From: an uncultured Lachnospiraceae bacterium
Lineage (GTDB): Bacteria > Bacillota > Clostridia > Lachnospirales > Lachnospiraceae
DNA length: 64,000 nt
Direction of reading: 5' to 3'
Assembly: GCA_910589265.1 (NCBI GenBank)
Contig: CAJUTQ010000074.1
Span: 78,353-142,352, forward strand
Part shown: positions 36,786 through 45,583 of the stretch, one piece after another
Position numbering within the stretch: the stretch's first letter is position 1
How the letters are laid out: every line of letters starts with the position of its first letter
Translations under genes and position numbers: made by a program
The notes under the pieces: generated by a model
Told to the model about the DNA's origin: nothing
Seen by the model: only the letters and a program-made list of their open reading frames with translations
The model's database searches: none

Positions 36786-38693
36786 TCCATAGCTGCTGAA
36801 AGCTTTCCTTCAGCTTTTGTACTTTTTTTTCGATAAAGATCATAGTGGCCAATATTATCATAAAATTCATAACCATAATCAGCTGGGGAATCACTAAAAC
36901 CATGTTGTTCAATATTAAAAACTAAAATATCAACATCATGGGCAGCAGCGTTTTTCGTAATGACTTCAATATCTGGCCACTGCTGGGCCATTTGTCCAGC
37001 TACTTCCGCTGCTCCTTCCTCCCCTGCTCTTTTACTATAAATCTGTATATTGGATGAATACTGTCTAAAATATTGCTCTAAATCATTGGGAACAATGAGT
37101 TTTGCTTTTTTCTGATCTAAAAAAATTCTTTCGCTAATTTCTACTACGCTTTGGGGCACCCCATAAAGATTCTCAGGGAGTTTCATCCCATCATCTGTAT
37201 ACACAGTCTCGCTTGTTAAAATAAGAATGAACCCTATACCTACTATTGCCCCTATCCGCTTTTTCGTCTCTTTCACCTTAAGTAATATTACAGTGAATAA
37301 ATAAGCAATGACAAATACAACGGGCAAAAATACATACATACGGGACACTGTATACAATTCTGTTTCTCCATAAAAAATAGGTATCCAGACAAATTCCATC
37401 AAAATTGGATTAAGCATAAAAAAAAGAAGAAAAAGGGAAGGATAAACAATTCGTATTCTCCATTCTTTCTGTTCTTCATGAAGCCATAAAATAAGCAGAG
37501 CAAGAAAAAAAACGGCCAATAAGGTACCATTTCCAGAAAGTTCTTTAAAATTAAAAATAACCCTTTCAATCCCATTCATCTTTTCATTACCACCCTTTCA
37601 CCACATAGTACAAAAGTCCATAACATACATTAGGAAGACAGCATAGGATCCCATAAAAGAAAGGTTTTACCTTCCTTCTGGAAATCCCATGAACTAGTCC
37701 ATAGGTTCCAACCATTGTGGTAGGAATTATCGCCGACATAGTTGTCATAAGACAAGAGGCTGTCATTGTACAGAAAAGAGCTGGATAATATATTCTATTT
37801 TCTTCTTCATCCATAATCAAGAGAAAAAGGGCAAAGATAAAAGGGATACAAAGAGCTGCCTGCATTCCTTTTCCCCACCATAACCCTGTCATTAACGAAG
37901 ACGTCAAATTTCCGTGAACGCCATAATGGCCATAGAGTACTACAAAACTTAAGACAAACATATACACTGCCCACTGTTTGTCATTGCCCCTAAAAAGCCT
38001 ATCCCCAATAATAGCAAAAATAAAATAAGCGTATATTATAAAAATAAAGGGGACAATCATATGCATAAAAATTGCAGGATGGGTCATGACTAATTTACTA
38101 AGAAGAGCCCAAAAAATGTTAATAGGAGCTACTGCATCTTTCCACATCTCCCCTACAGGCCTTCCTGTGTACTGGCCTGAAACTGGCTCAATCTTTAACA
38201 TAGTATTTGTGGAATAGGCGTCCACAGCAGTTGCTACATAACGAATATCGTCATAATGGTCAAACCATAAAAAGGCGATACTGACAGCCTGAAAGACAAT
38301 ACTAATAAAAGTGAGAACAAGAATAAGACTTACATACTTCTCATCCCTCAGTCTGGAAACTCGCTCTCTCTGATATTGAAAAACCTCTTTCATCCTTTTT
38401 CTATTGATGAATATAGAGTAGATAAAAGCCGTTAGAACAATTCCTCCCCATGTGTAAGTAAACACATGGAGGGAGGCCCCTATAGCAATAATAAGAGGAA
38501 CCGCCAAAAGCTGTGCTAAGGCGAACATTGTCATCCATCCCATGATTGCTGCCATCAATATAGAGTGACGGTGGCGCCTCATCCATCTTGTCCATGTCAT
38601 TCCTATCCCTGCTGGAATCATCACCATCCAGAAAAAAACAAGCATCATTTGTATTATATTCCCTAGCATATCTCTACCTCTGCCTTTCTCCAT
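36782..38693 (-). pseudogene. GT-C-like membrane protein gene split by a frameshift (two frames)
   Basis: Two consecutive frames (37587-38693, 368 aa; 36782-37579, 265 aa) together line up along the whole 624-aa protein of 18528-20402: same polytopic N-part with acidic loop (WFDHYDDIRYV), matching LLFFMLNPILMEF in the middle, and a C-terminal extracytoplasmic domain (LIVPNDLEQYFRQYSSN, VDILVFNIEQHGF). The break follows AAAGGG near 37597; removing one G would give a continuous frame through the intergenic bases. Either this is an inactivating (or slippage-reversible) frameshift, or the gene now makes two polypeptides, the second from an ATG at 37579. The C-part closely matches the end of the protein at 45584-47074. 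Confidence 0.7.
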
Positions 38694-38723
38694 AGTATAT
38701 CACGTCCTGAGTTAAAAATCCAC

Positions 38724-41441
38724 TTATCCCCATATCGTCCATAATATGCCAGTAAAAACAGGCGCTGCATACATTGCTGTTATTATTATATACCAAAGAG
38801 CCATATACACATGTCGAATTCCCTCTTCCCTCTTTATCAGGACTGGCCATTCTCTATTTCTTTTCTTTTTCTTACAATATTGTATTCCCCCTATGAAAAG
38901 AATAATGAAGGTAATAGCAGAAATACTGCCTCCCCACTTCATACCAAAAGGCAGAAACTTCATCACAACTTGGTTTTCACCTTTTTCTAAAGGAATTCCT
39001 GTAAAAAGTCCCCCTTCCTCTCTTATGTCATCTCTTCTCCTCCCATTTACCTCTACAGTCCATCCTTTATCAAAGGCAATAGGAAGAAGAAGAATTTCCC
39101 CTTCTTTGGAGGCAGTTACTTCTATAAGGCTTTCCCTCCCGAAAAATTTCGCATACCCTTCATACTCTTCATAGGCTTGGCATAAACGCTGTAATTTATT
39201 CATATCAAGGCTGCTCACAAGTATCTCATAATCTCTTCCCTTCTCATCTAAACTTTGAATAAACAGTTCTACTTCCTGATTTTCAAATATCCCTAAGAAT
39301 ACTCCATTGTTATTAAAATGGGCAGGATAATCCAAGTTTTCCATATTTTTAATAGTTGGAATGCCCACTGCCTTTCCATTAACAAAAATACGGATATTCT
39401 CCTCCTCTCGATCCCCCCCTGCCCCTGATAAATACAAAGCTTTCTTTCCTTTTACTTTCATTTGTAAATTTTCCCCATAAACCACCCCATCTTTTTCCTC
39501 ATAAAGAACCTGTATCAACTCTCCCATATCTTCTAGAGAACGGGCCTTTGCCAACCTTTCAAACATTTGGTTGTGAAGATCTATAAAATCATTGCCTGCT
39601 TTTTCTATCTTCTTCTCTTTTGAAATGACTACTCCAAAAGGAAGGGTATATTGATTTTCATAAAGATAATAAGTGGCTGTTTCCCCTGTAGCCCGGTCAA
39701 TAATCACAGTAGCTCTGTCTATTTCTTTATATAACTCTTGTTCTAATGGAAAACGGCTGATTGTCCTTGTTACTCCTAACAAAGCATCAGAAAAAACAGT
39801 CCCTCCTGCATCTAGAAGTCTTGTGAACTGACGGCTATATCCCCATTTTGATGCTCCTTCATGAAGGTAGGGAGAAATGAGATGAGTCCAGTTGGATAAA
39901 GCAGGCTGTCTTAGTACAAGTCCATAATTGGCGTTGAGACTTGTATCAGGATTTTTTATTCTTTCCATTGTAGTAGGCTGCATTTCAAAAGCATGGGAAA
40001 GTTGATTACAAATAAAAATATACTCTCCTTCTTGTTCTGGTTCTTCTCCATACCCTGTTATAAAATCAGGCTTTCCAAAGAAAATAAAACTATAGAATAG
40101 GATCTCCCCTGCCAAAAGAAATATAATCCCATTGACAGACCATTTTGTCTGGTGCAACCAAACTATATATAGGAGAAAGGCTATTATGCAAACGATAGCT
40201 AGAACATGAAAAACTCTTCTCACTGGCAGTCCTGGAAAACGGCTATACACTGCCATTCCCACACCGCCTATAACAAAAGATGCCAATGTTCCAATCAGGA
40301 TTTTTCCTTTTTTATGACCTTGAAAGCTTCCCTGAGCTTCCCCATAAATTCTCCCTGCAAAAAAACAAGCCGTCTCTAGTACTACAAAATTAATAATGAA
40401 TCCATTTCGTATAGGATATTGAACATAGGAGCCAAAATGCCACAATAAATTAATACTTTCAAAGAAAAGTTCTAAGGTGATAATTAATATATTAGCCCCT
40501 GTAAAAAAAAGGATCCTTTTCTCTTTCTTACACTGAATCCATCCCTTTACTATGACCGCCCCAGCCAGAGAAAGCCCAAGGAGGGTAAACCAACGGGTAG
40601 TATAAGCTCCCTGTACTTGTCTTATTATTTGGACATATTGGGAAAGAATCCCCCCTTCCCTTCCACTGCCAAACCTGGCAGACTCCATTGTCTGCAAAAG
40701 CTGTGGCAGGACAATAAAGGCAGAGAGGCAAAGACTAGACAAAGTCCCAAGCCCCAACTCCCATAGATGAAAGTTTCTCTCTTTATCTCTGAAGCAGACA
40801 ATAGAAAGTCCCCTTCTTAAAAATACATAAAGGAGGATCATAAAGGTCAAATAATAGCTATTTATAAGGCTCAAAGTTAAGATACCTACATATAAAGCCA
40901 CTTTGCCTTCTTTATAAACTTTCCAGACTCCCAGCATAAGGAGTGGGAAAAAAACGCCAATATCCATCCATTGATTTGTAATATACAGCGTCAGAACAAA
41001 CCCAGAGAAGGCATATCCCACACTAAAAGCCAGTTGAAAGAAATAAGGGGCTTTTCTCGTCTTATGAAGGTAATAATACATTGTAAAAGCCATGGACATC
41101 ATTTTTAGCATATGAAAAATAGAAAGGCTTTCCAAAAGCATGTCCCTTGGCACAAAGAGGAAAAAGATATGAAAGACGCTTAATTGGCTGCATCCAGATG
41201 TACTCATGGCCATATTTACCCCAAGGGCTGTATACCAGTCAAAAAATAAAGACTTCTCTCCATGGAGGACGTCATAAATATGATAGTAAAAGGCTGCAAT
41301 TTGCTGAGCCATATCGTAGTAGTCAATGGTTTTCTCCCCAAAAGGAAAGATTCCCTTCGTCCATAAAATACAAGAAAATAGAATCATAGTAACAAAAGAC
41401 GGGATACAATATTTTATCTTGCAAAAGCTTTTGCTTATCAT
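38724..41441 (-). CDS. yfhO: YfhO-family GT-C membrane glycosyltransferase
   Basis: The protein has 905 residues with about a dozen membrane segments and a long extracytoplasmic part between about residues 480 and 860, then a final membrane segment, the YfhO layout. FPFGEKTIDYYDMAQQI and FFDWYTALGVNMA near the N-terminus are the YfhO landmarks. In Bacillus subtilis YfhO works with the GT2 enzyme CsbB to put sugars on lipoteichoic acid outside the membrane. Here it would use a polyprenyl-linked sugar, perhaps from the GT2 at 17827-18531. It overlaps the deacetylase gene by an ATGA, so it is the second gene of unit B. Confidence 0.88.
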   Translation of the reverse strand: MISKSFCKIKYCIPSFVTMILFSCILWTKGIFPFGEKTIDYYDMAQQIAAFYYHIYDVLHGEKSLFFDWYTALGVNMAMSTSGCSQLSVFHIFFLFVPRDMLLESLSIFHMLKMMSMAFTMYYYLHKTRKAPYFFQLAFSVGYAFSGFVLTLYITNQWMDIGVFFPLLMLGVWKVYKEGKVALYVGILTLSLINSYYLTFMILLYVFLRRGLSIVCFRDKERNFHLWELGLGTLSSLCLSAFIVLPQLLQTMESARFGSGREGGILSQYVQIIRQVQGAYTTRWFTLLGLSLAGAVIVKGWIQCKKEKRILFFTGANILIITLELFFESINLLWHFGSYVQYPIRNGFIINFVVLETACFFAGRIYGEAQGSFQGHKKGKILIGTLASFVIGGVGMAVYSRFPGLPVRRVFHVLAIVCIIAFLLYIVWLHQTKWSVNGIIFLLAGEILFYSFIFFGKPDFITGYGEEPEQEGEYIFICNQLSHAFEMQPTTMERIKNPDTSLNANYGLVLRQPALSNWTHLISPYLHEGASKWGYSRQFTRLLDAGGTVFSDALLGVTRTISRFPLEQELYKEIDRATVIIDRATGETATYYLYENQYTLPFGVVISKEKKIEKAGNDFIDLHNQMFERLAKARSLEDMGELIQVLYEEKDGVVYGENLQMKVKGKKALYLSGAGGDREEENIRIFVNGKAVGIPTIKNMENLDYPAHFNNNGVFLGIFENQEVELFIQSLDEKGRDYEILVSSLDMNKLQRLCQAYEEYEGYAKFFGRESLIEVTASKEGEILLLPIAFDKGWTVEVNGRRRDDIREEGGLFTGIPLEKGENQVVMKFLPFGMKWGGSISAITFIILFIGGIQYCKKKKRNREWPVLIKREEGIRHVYMALWYIIITAMYAAPVFTGILWTIWG

Positions 41442-42166
41442 ATATTTAAAATTCCTTCCACTTCTTCCATTGGCAAGTCTGTGTCAAAAAGGCCTTTGTT
41501 CTCCCCATACATAGGATGGATCATAATTTCTATCTTCTCCCCATCTCTTACCAGAAAACTATACTCCTTAAAATCCCTTATTCCCCCAAAATAATCGCAG
41601 GTGCTTATGGGAAGTTTCTTTAATCTTCTATTATAGTAGGATTTATATACTTTATGGGGAAATGATAAATCCTTCGTCAAGTTTCTGCTTATACGCATAG
41701 ATCGAATGTGATACTTTTCTAAAAGAGGAATCATGACATCTAAGATTGGTTTATTTGTGTGAATATGATGGTGAGAATCCAAATGGCCCATGGACAGCCC
41801 ATACTCCTTATATTTTTGAAGCTGAGCAGCCAGCTCTAAAGCGGCCATTTCCCTTTCTCTTCTACCCATGAAGAGCCTGTACTTTGTACTCCTATGGAAA
41901 TTCCCATGGAATTCTCCATTTTGATTGCAAAAGAGAGAAGACCCTTGTATTTCTTTGGTCAAGGGGAAACCTTCTGTCAAATTTAAATGGATTCCTACCT
42001 TGTGGAAAAACCCTTCCTTCCTTGCAATCTCCACTGCCTCATCTGCATAGGGCATATTAGTCATTAATGTGGTGCTGCTTAAGATCCCCTTTTTAAAGCA
42101 ATGAGCAATGGCCTTTGTAACATTTTCATTTTTCCCAAAATCATCCCCATTTACTAAGATTTCCAT
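41438..42166 (-). CDS. ChbG/HpnK (YdjC) family carbohydrate deacetylase
   Basis: The protein has 242 residues. ILVNGDDFGKNENV gives the metal-binding Asp pair at the N-terminus, VGIHLNLTEGFPL a metal-binding His, and GHLDSHHHIHTNKP the second His cluster. This is the ChbG/HpnK/YdjC family, which removes N-acetyl groups from sugars or lipids. Length is normal for short members. It is the first gene of unit B, directly behind a good promoter, and is coupled to yfhO, so it may deacetylate a sugar of the lipid-linked precursor or the decorated polymer. Confidence 0.85.
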   Translation of the reverse strand: MEILVNGDDFGKNENVTKAIAHCFKKGILSSTTLMTNMPYADEAVEIARKEGFFHKVGIHLNLTEGFPLTKEIQGSSLFCNQNGEFHGNFHRSTKYRLFMGRREREMAALELAAQLQKYKEYGLSMGHLDSHHHIHTNKPILDVMIPLLEKYHIRSMRISRNLTKDLSFPHKVYKSYYNRRLKKLPISTCDYFGGIRDFKEYSFLVRDGEKIEIMIHPMYGENKGLFDTDLPMEEVEGILNI

Positions 42167-42182
42167 CGTTTAAAAATACTCC

Positions 42183-42212
42183 TTGTCCTTTCCCTTTTTT
42201 TCTTGTTATAAT
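42183..42212 (+). promoter_or_regulatory. Promoter-like site for the plus-strand GT-C gene
   Basis: TTGTCC (42183-42188), an 18-base spacer and TATAAT (42207-42212) point to the plus-strand gene that starts at 42271. It overlaps the 5' leader of the minus-strand unit B, so the two transcripts may interfere. Confidence 0.5.
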
Positions 42213-42224
42213 AAATAATGGTTG

Positions 42225-42253
42225 ATTATATCACAAATTTATGTGAATGTTAA
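42225..42253 (-). promoter_or_regulatory. Extended -10 promoter for unit B
   Basis: On the minus strand TTAACA (42248-42253), a 17-base spacer and TATAAT preceded by TGA, an extended -10 (42225-42230). It lies about 60 bases upstream of the deacetylase ATG and would drive 42166 to 32715. Confidence 0.65.
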
Positions 42254-42270
42254 GTAAATGGAGAAATAGA

Positions 42271-44100
42271 ATGAAAGAAAAAAATACTTATCTGTCTTAT
42301 ATGCCTTACATCTTTCTGTCCCTTTTGGCCCTTTCCCTCCTCCTTCGAAGTTTTTATGGGTTTTGCTGGTCCGATGAGCCTTTTTACTTTGCTACTTCTT
42401 ATCGGTTTTATCAAGGAGATGCCCTTTTTGTCCATGACTGGTTTCCTACCCAGCTAAGCTCCCTTCTCCTTTTGCCCCTTTTTTCTCTATTTGTTGAGAT
42501 AGCTGGCACTACGGATGGCATTCTTTTATTTTTCCGCATCTCTTATGTCATCTATTCTTTTTGTGTCAGCATTATTCTATACAGAATTTTTTTAAAAAAG
42601 CATGATACCTTCCCTTCCCTTTTATGCGCCGCAACCTACCTTTTTTATGCTCATTTAAACATTGCAACACTGTCATACTACACTATGTCTGTAGGATTTT
42701 ATCTCCTATCCATGGCCCTCATTTACCACTTTTATAACAGTCAAAGCAAAAAAGCGAGAAAGTATCTTCTTTATTCTGGATTTTTCTTCGCTTTATGTGT
42801 GTTAAGCCTTCCCACCATGGCTATTGCCTATTTTCTTGTCCTTTTATGCATAGGTCTTTTATTATTGGCATCTAAATTATTTCATCAAGAAGAAAAAATT
42901 AAAAATGCCCAGCTTGTTACTGTCTGTCTCTATACTTTTTATGGCATTTGTATCCCCTTTTTTCTTTTTCTCCTCTACATGTTCTCCAAGCTTTCTTTAT
43001 CCCAGTTTTTGGAAAGTATTCCCTATGTTCTTTCTGACGAAGAACATGTGACAAGCCTATCTTATCCATTAAAAAAATTTTTCATAGGAATAAATGAAGT
43101 ATATGGCTTTGGGGCTTATGGAGGCTATGGCCTCATTGGAATTTCTTTTTTATTAGGACAAAAAGGGATGAAAAAAAGAGCCCTCTTTACTAGTAACAGC
43201 CCTCTTATCCAGACAAGATTACCTTTTTTGAAACTTGGAATAGTCTTTTTGAATTTTCTTCTTTTCCTCTGTTATTTTATTTTTAGCCTTGGCCATACAG
43301 CTTATCTTTTTACTGGTATTACCTTATTTGGCATTGTGTTGTATTTTATTACAGAGAAAAGAAATGCTTGCCTTTTTTTCCTCTTTGTTCTTTCTGGCCT
43401 TATTTTATCCATGGTTTACAGTTACTCTTCCAATGGGTATTTATATATTCTTTCCATTGGACATTGTATTTGTGCCCTTGGCTCCATCTTTCTAATATGG
43501 GACTTTTTGAAAGAGCTGAAAGAGGAAGAAGGAAAAAAACGAGTTCTTTCTCGTCTAATCCAATTGGGGTGTTTCGCTGCTCTTCTTATCCTTTGTGTTC
43601 AAACTGGCGTTCTTAGATTTTTCAATGTTTACAGAGACGCCCCTCTCTCTCAATTAACAAAAAAAATAACATTAGGCCCTGCTAAAGGTCTTTATACAAC
43701 AACAGAGCATCATAAAATGTATGAAACCGTTTACAACGATATACAAAATTATGCTATAGCAGCTTCTGGCTATTCTGAAAACAATACCATATTTTTTACA
43801 AAACTCCTTCCATGGGGATATTTAGCAACAGATCTTCAATGTGCTTCTCCCACTACCTGGCGCACAAAATTCAACAGTGAACGTTTAAAACCTTATTATC
43901 AATTGAATCCTGAAAAATATCCAGATCTTATTTTTGTCTTAAAAGACCAAATAGGCGCCTATGACAGCTGTGGAGACGTTATAGGGGATCCTTCTCCCAA
44001 TGAAAACGAATTAGGAGGATATTTGATGGATTATATTATAAAAAATAACTATGAGGCTGTGGAAATGGAAAGTGGGATTCTGTATCGAATCCCTCAATAA
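42271..44100 (+). CDS. Polytopic GT-C-like membrane protein (divergent gene)
   Basis: The start is set at the ATG at 42271 (MKEKNTYLSYMPYIF) with GGAGA eight bases before; an ATG at 42247 lies inside the opposite promoter. The product has about 609 residues, a dozen membrane segments and a C-terminal extracytoplasmic domain (FTKLLPWGYLATDLQ, PDLIFVLKDQIG). FCWSDEPFYFATSYRF after the first membrane segment is a strong GT-C type acidic motif. It is the only plus-strand gene of the polysaccharide locus and converges on 44125-45567 with 24 bases between the stops. Confidence 0.75.
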   Translation: MKEKNTYLSYMPYIFLSLLALSLLLRSFYGFCWSDEPFYFATSYRFYQGDALFVHDWFPTQLSSLLLLPLFSLFVEIAGTTDGILLFFRISYVIYSFCVSIILYRIFLKKHDTFPSLLCAATYLFYAHLNIATLSYYTMSVGFYLLSMALIYHFYNSQSKKARKYLLYSGFFFALCVLSLPTMAIAYFLVLLCIGLLLLASKLFHQEEKIKNAQLVTVCLYTFYGICIPFFLFLLYMFSKLSLSQFLESIPYVLSDEEHVTSLSYPLKKFFIGINEVYGFGAYGGYGLIGISFLLGQKGMKKRALFTSNSPLIQTRLPFLKLGIVFLNFLLFLCYFIFSLGHTAYLFTGITLFGIVLYFITEKRNACLFFLFVLSGLILSMVYSYSSNGYLYILSIGHCICALGSIFLIWDFLKELKEEEGKKRVLSRLIQLGCFAALLILCVQTGVLRFFNVYRDAPLSQLTKKITLGPAKGLYTTTEHHKMYETVYNDIQNYAIAASGYSENNTIFFTKLLPWGYLATDLQCASPTTWRTKFNSERLKPYYQLNPEKYPDLIFVLKDQIGAYDSCGDVIGDPSPNENELGGYLMDYIIKNNYEAVEMESGILYRIPQ

Positions 44101-44124
44101 AAAAGATGCTATACTTTCCATCTA

Positions 44125-45567
44125 TCACTCTATCCACTCTAACCGATATAAAGTTTGCTTTCCTTTAAATTCAAAACTTCCTATTTTATTCATCCTCATC
44201 CAAGGCATCCTCCCGCCCCATACCTCTTCTCTCGTCTCTGTAATGAAAATTATTTTTCCTTCTCTTATCTTTTCCTCTGAAATATTTGTAACGACTTCTA
44301 CTTCATATTGGGGGAAATAAAACTTTAAAATCCAATACCAGAGATCCGATTCCGAAGCGATAGACAGTTCTCCTTGTCTTTCAAGAAATAGTTCTAAATT
44401 TTGAAACTCTTCTAAGACAGGCTCTTCATATTCTTCCATCCAAACAAAAGGGTAGGAATAGATTCCCACTCCTATAAAAAAAATGCAAAGAAGGATATAC
44501 ACATATTTTTTTAAGTAATTGGCACAAATGCCTATTCCTAAATAAAGCAATCCACAAGCAGAAAAAACGTATCGGCTTAAATATAAAGGCTTTAATACTT
44601 TTGATAAGATAACTCCAAGCAAAATGGTAAACAAATAAACAAGAAAGCAGGATAGCCCTGTTCTTATTTCTGACAAATTCCCTTCTTTTGCCTCCTGAAG
44701 AATAAAAAAAGCCTTCTTATCTTTAGAACATCCTCGATACAACAGTCCAAAAAAGCAACTGATTACAATCAGCAAAAAAAGCTCCTCTATAATAGCAGTG
44801 TCAGTTCCTCCTGCTGGCCAGGAGAGAAAAGAGGGAATACTACGGAAAAGTATAGGTTCCTGATACCACCAACCTCCCCCTGCAACTGTTTTTGTCTGGT
44901 TATAAAAAACAGGAAGCCATGGCAAATAGCCAAAAACACTTCCTATCATGGAAGCAAAAACTTTTCTTAGTTTTTTGTATTTTTTTCCTTGAACAATCCA
45001 ATAAACGAATAAAACATAAATGACAGCTACTGAAATCAACGCAAAATAATGAGTATAGGCGGCTGCCAGCCCAAAAGTAAAAAATCCTATTTCAAATTTT
45101 ATTCCCTCCCCATCCTCTTTCCATATTTCATATGCACAAAGGGCAGTTAAAAAAACAAAGAGCATTCCCCAAGTATACATTCGCATTTCAACGTTCTTTA
45201 TCATACTGTTAGGCAATGTTCCCAGAAGTAATTGGAATAAAAAGGAAGCCTTAAATCCAAACTTAGGATATATCCAAAACATACTTATACTCATCAAAAA
45301 TGCTATAGGAAGTACAGAAAAAATTTTTAATACTGGTATATGATACCCAAAAACCATGGCAAAAAGTTTTAATAAAACATAATATAAGGGGGGATGGACG
45401 TCCATGGCTGTCGCCTTAATCATATCATAAAAATTACTACGAATAAAAATTCCTGTAAATGCCTCATCTAGCCAGACATCATAATTAAAGCAAAGCATTA
45501 TTGTAAACCCTATAATAAGTATAGCTTCCCCCCATAATATAATCTTTTGCTTTCTACAATTTAACAC
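44125..45567 (-). CDS. GT-C glycosyltransferase (family 39/PMT_2-like)
   Basis: The protein has 480 residues, starting with GTG behind GAGGGATAG. The first loop has DVWLDEAFTG and later MDVHPPLYYVLLKLF, the DE and HPPLYY motifs of GT39/PMT_2-type enzymes that use polyprenyl-phosphate sugars. About ten membrane segments are followed by a short C-terminal domain. It is the last gene of unit A and probably decorates a surface glycan or protein outside the cell. Confidence 0.85.
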   Translation of the reverse strand: MLNCRKQKIILWGEAILIIGFTIMLCFNYDVWLDEAFTGIFIRSNFYDMIKATAMDVHPPLYYVLLKLFAMVFGYHIPVLKIFSVLPIAFLMSISMFWIYPKFGFKASFLFQLLLGTLPNSMIKNVEMRMYTWGMLFVFLTALCAYEIWKEDGEGIKFEIGFFTFGLAAAYTHYFALISVAVIYVLFVYWIVQGKKYKKLRKVFASMIGSVFGYLPWLPVFYNQTKTVAGGGWWYQEPILFRSIPSFLSWPAGGTDTAIIEELFLLIVISCFFGLLYRGCSKDKKAFFILQEAKEGNLSEIRTGLSCFLVYLFTILLGVILSKVLKPLYLSRYVFSACGLLYLGIGICANYLKKYVYILLCIFFIGVGIYSYPFVWMEEYEEPVLEEFQNLELFLERQGELSIASESDLWYWILKFYFPQYEVEVVTNISEEKIREGKIIFITETREEVWGGRMPWMRMNKIGSFEFKGKQTLYRLEWIE

Positions 45568-45583
45568 TATCCCTCAATCCTTC

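Noticed and set aside
38746-39174. A 142-codon plus-strand frame opposite the YfhO gene
   Set aside because: It is the antisense of a conserved membrane protein gene, without a start site or recognisable domain.
39413-39419. A seven-C run in yfhO as a third contingency tract
   Set aside because: Another run of seven occurs in the GT4 gene near 30789 and several of six elsewhere; this length is not clearly above background.
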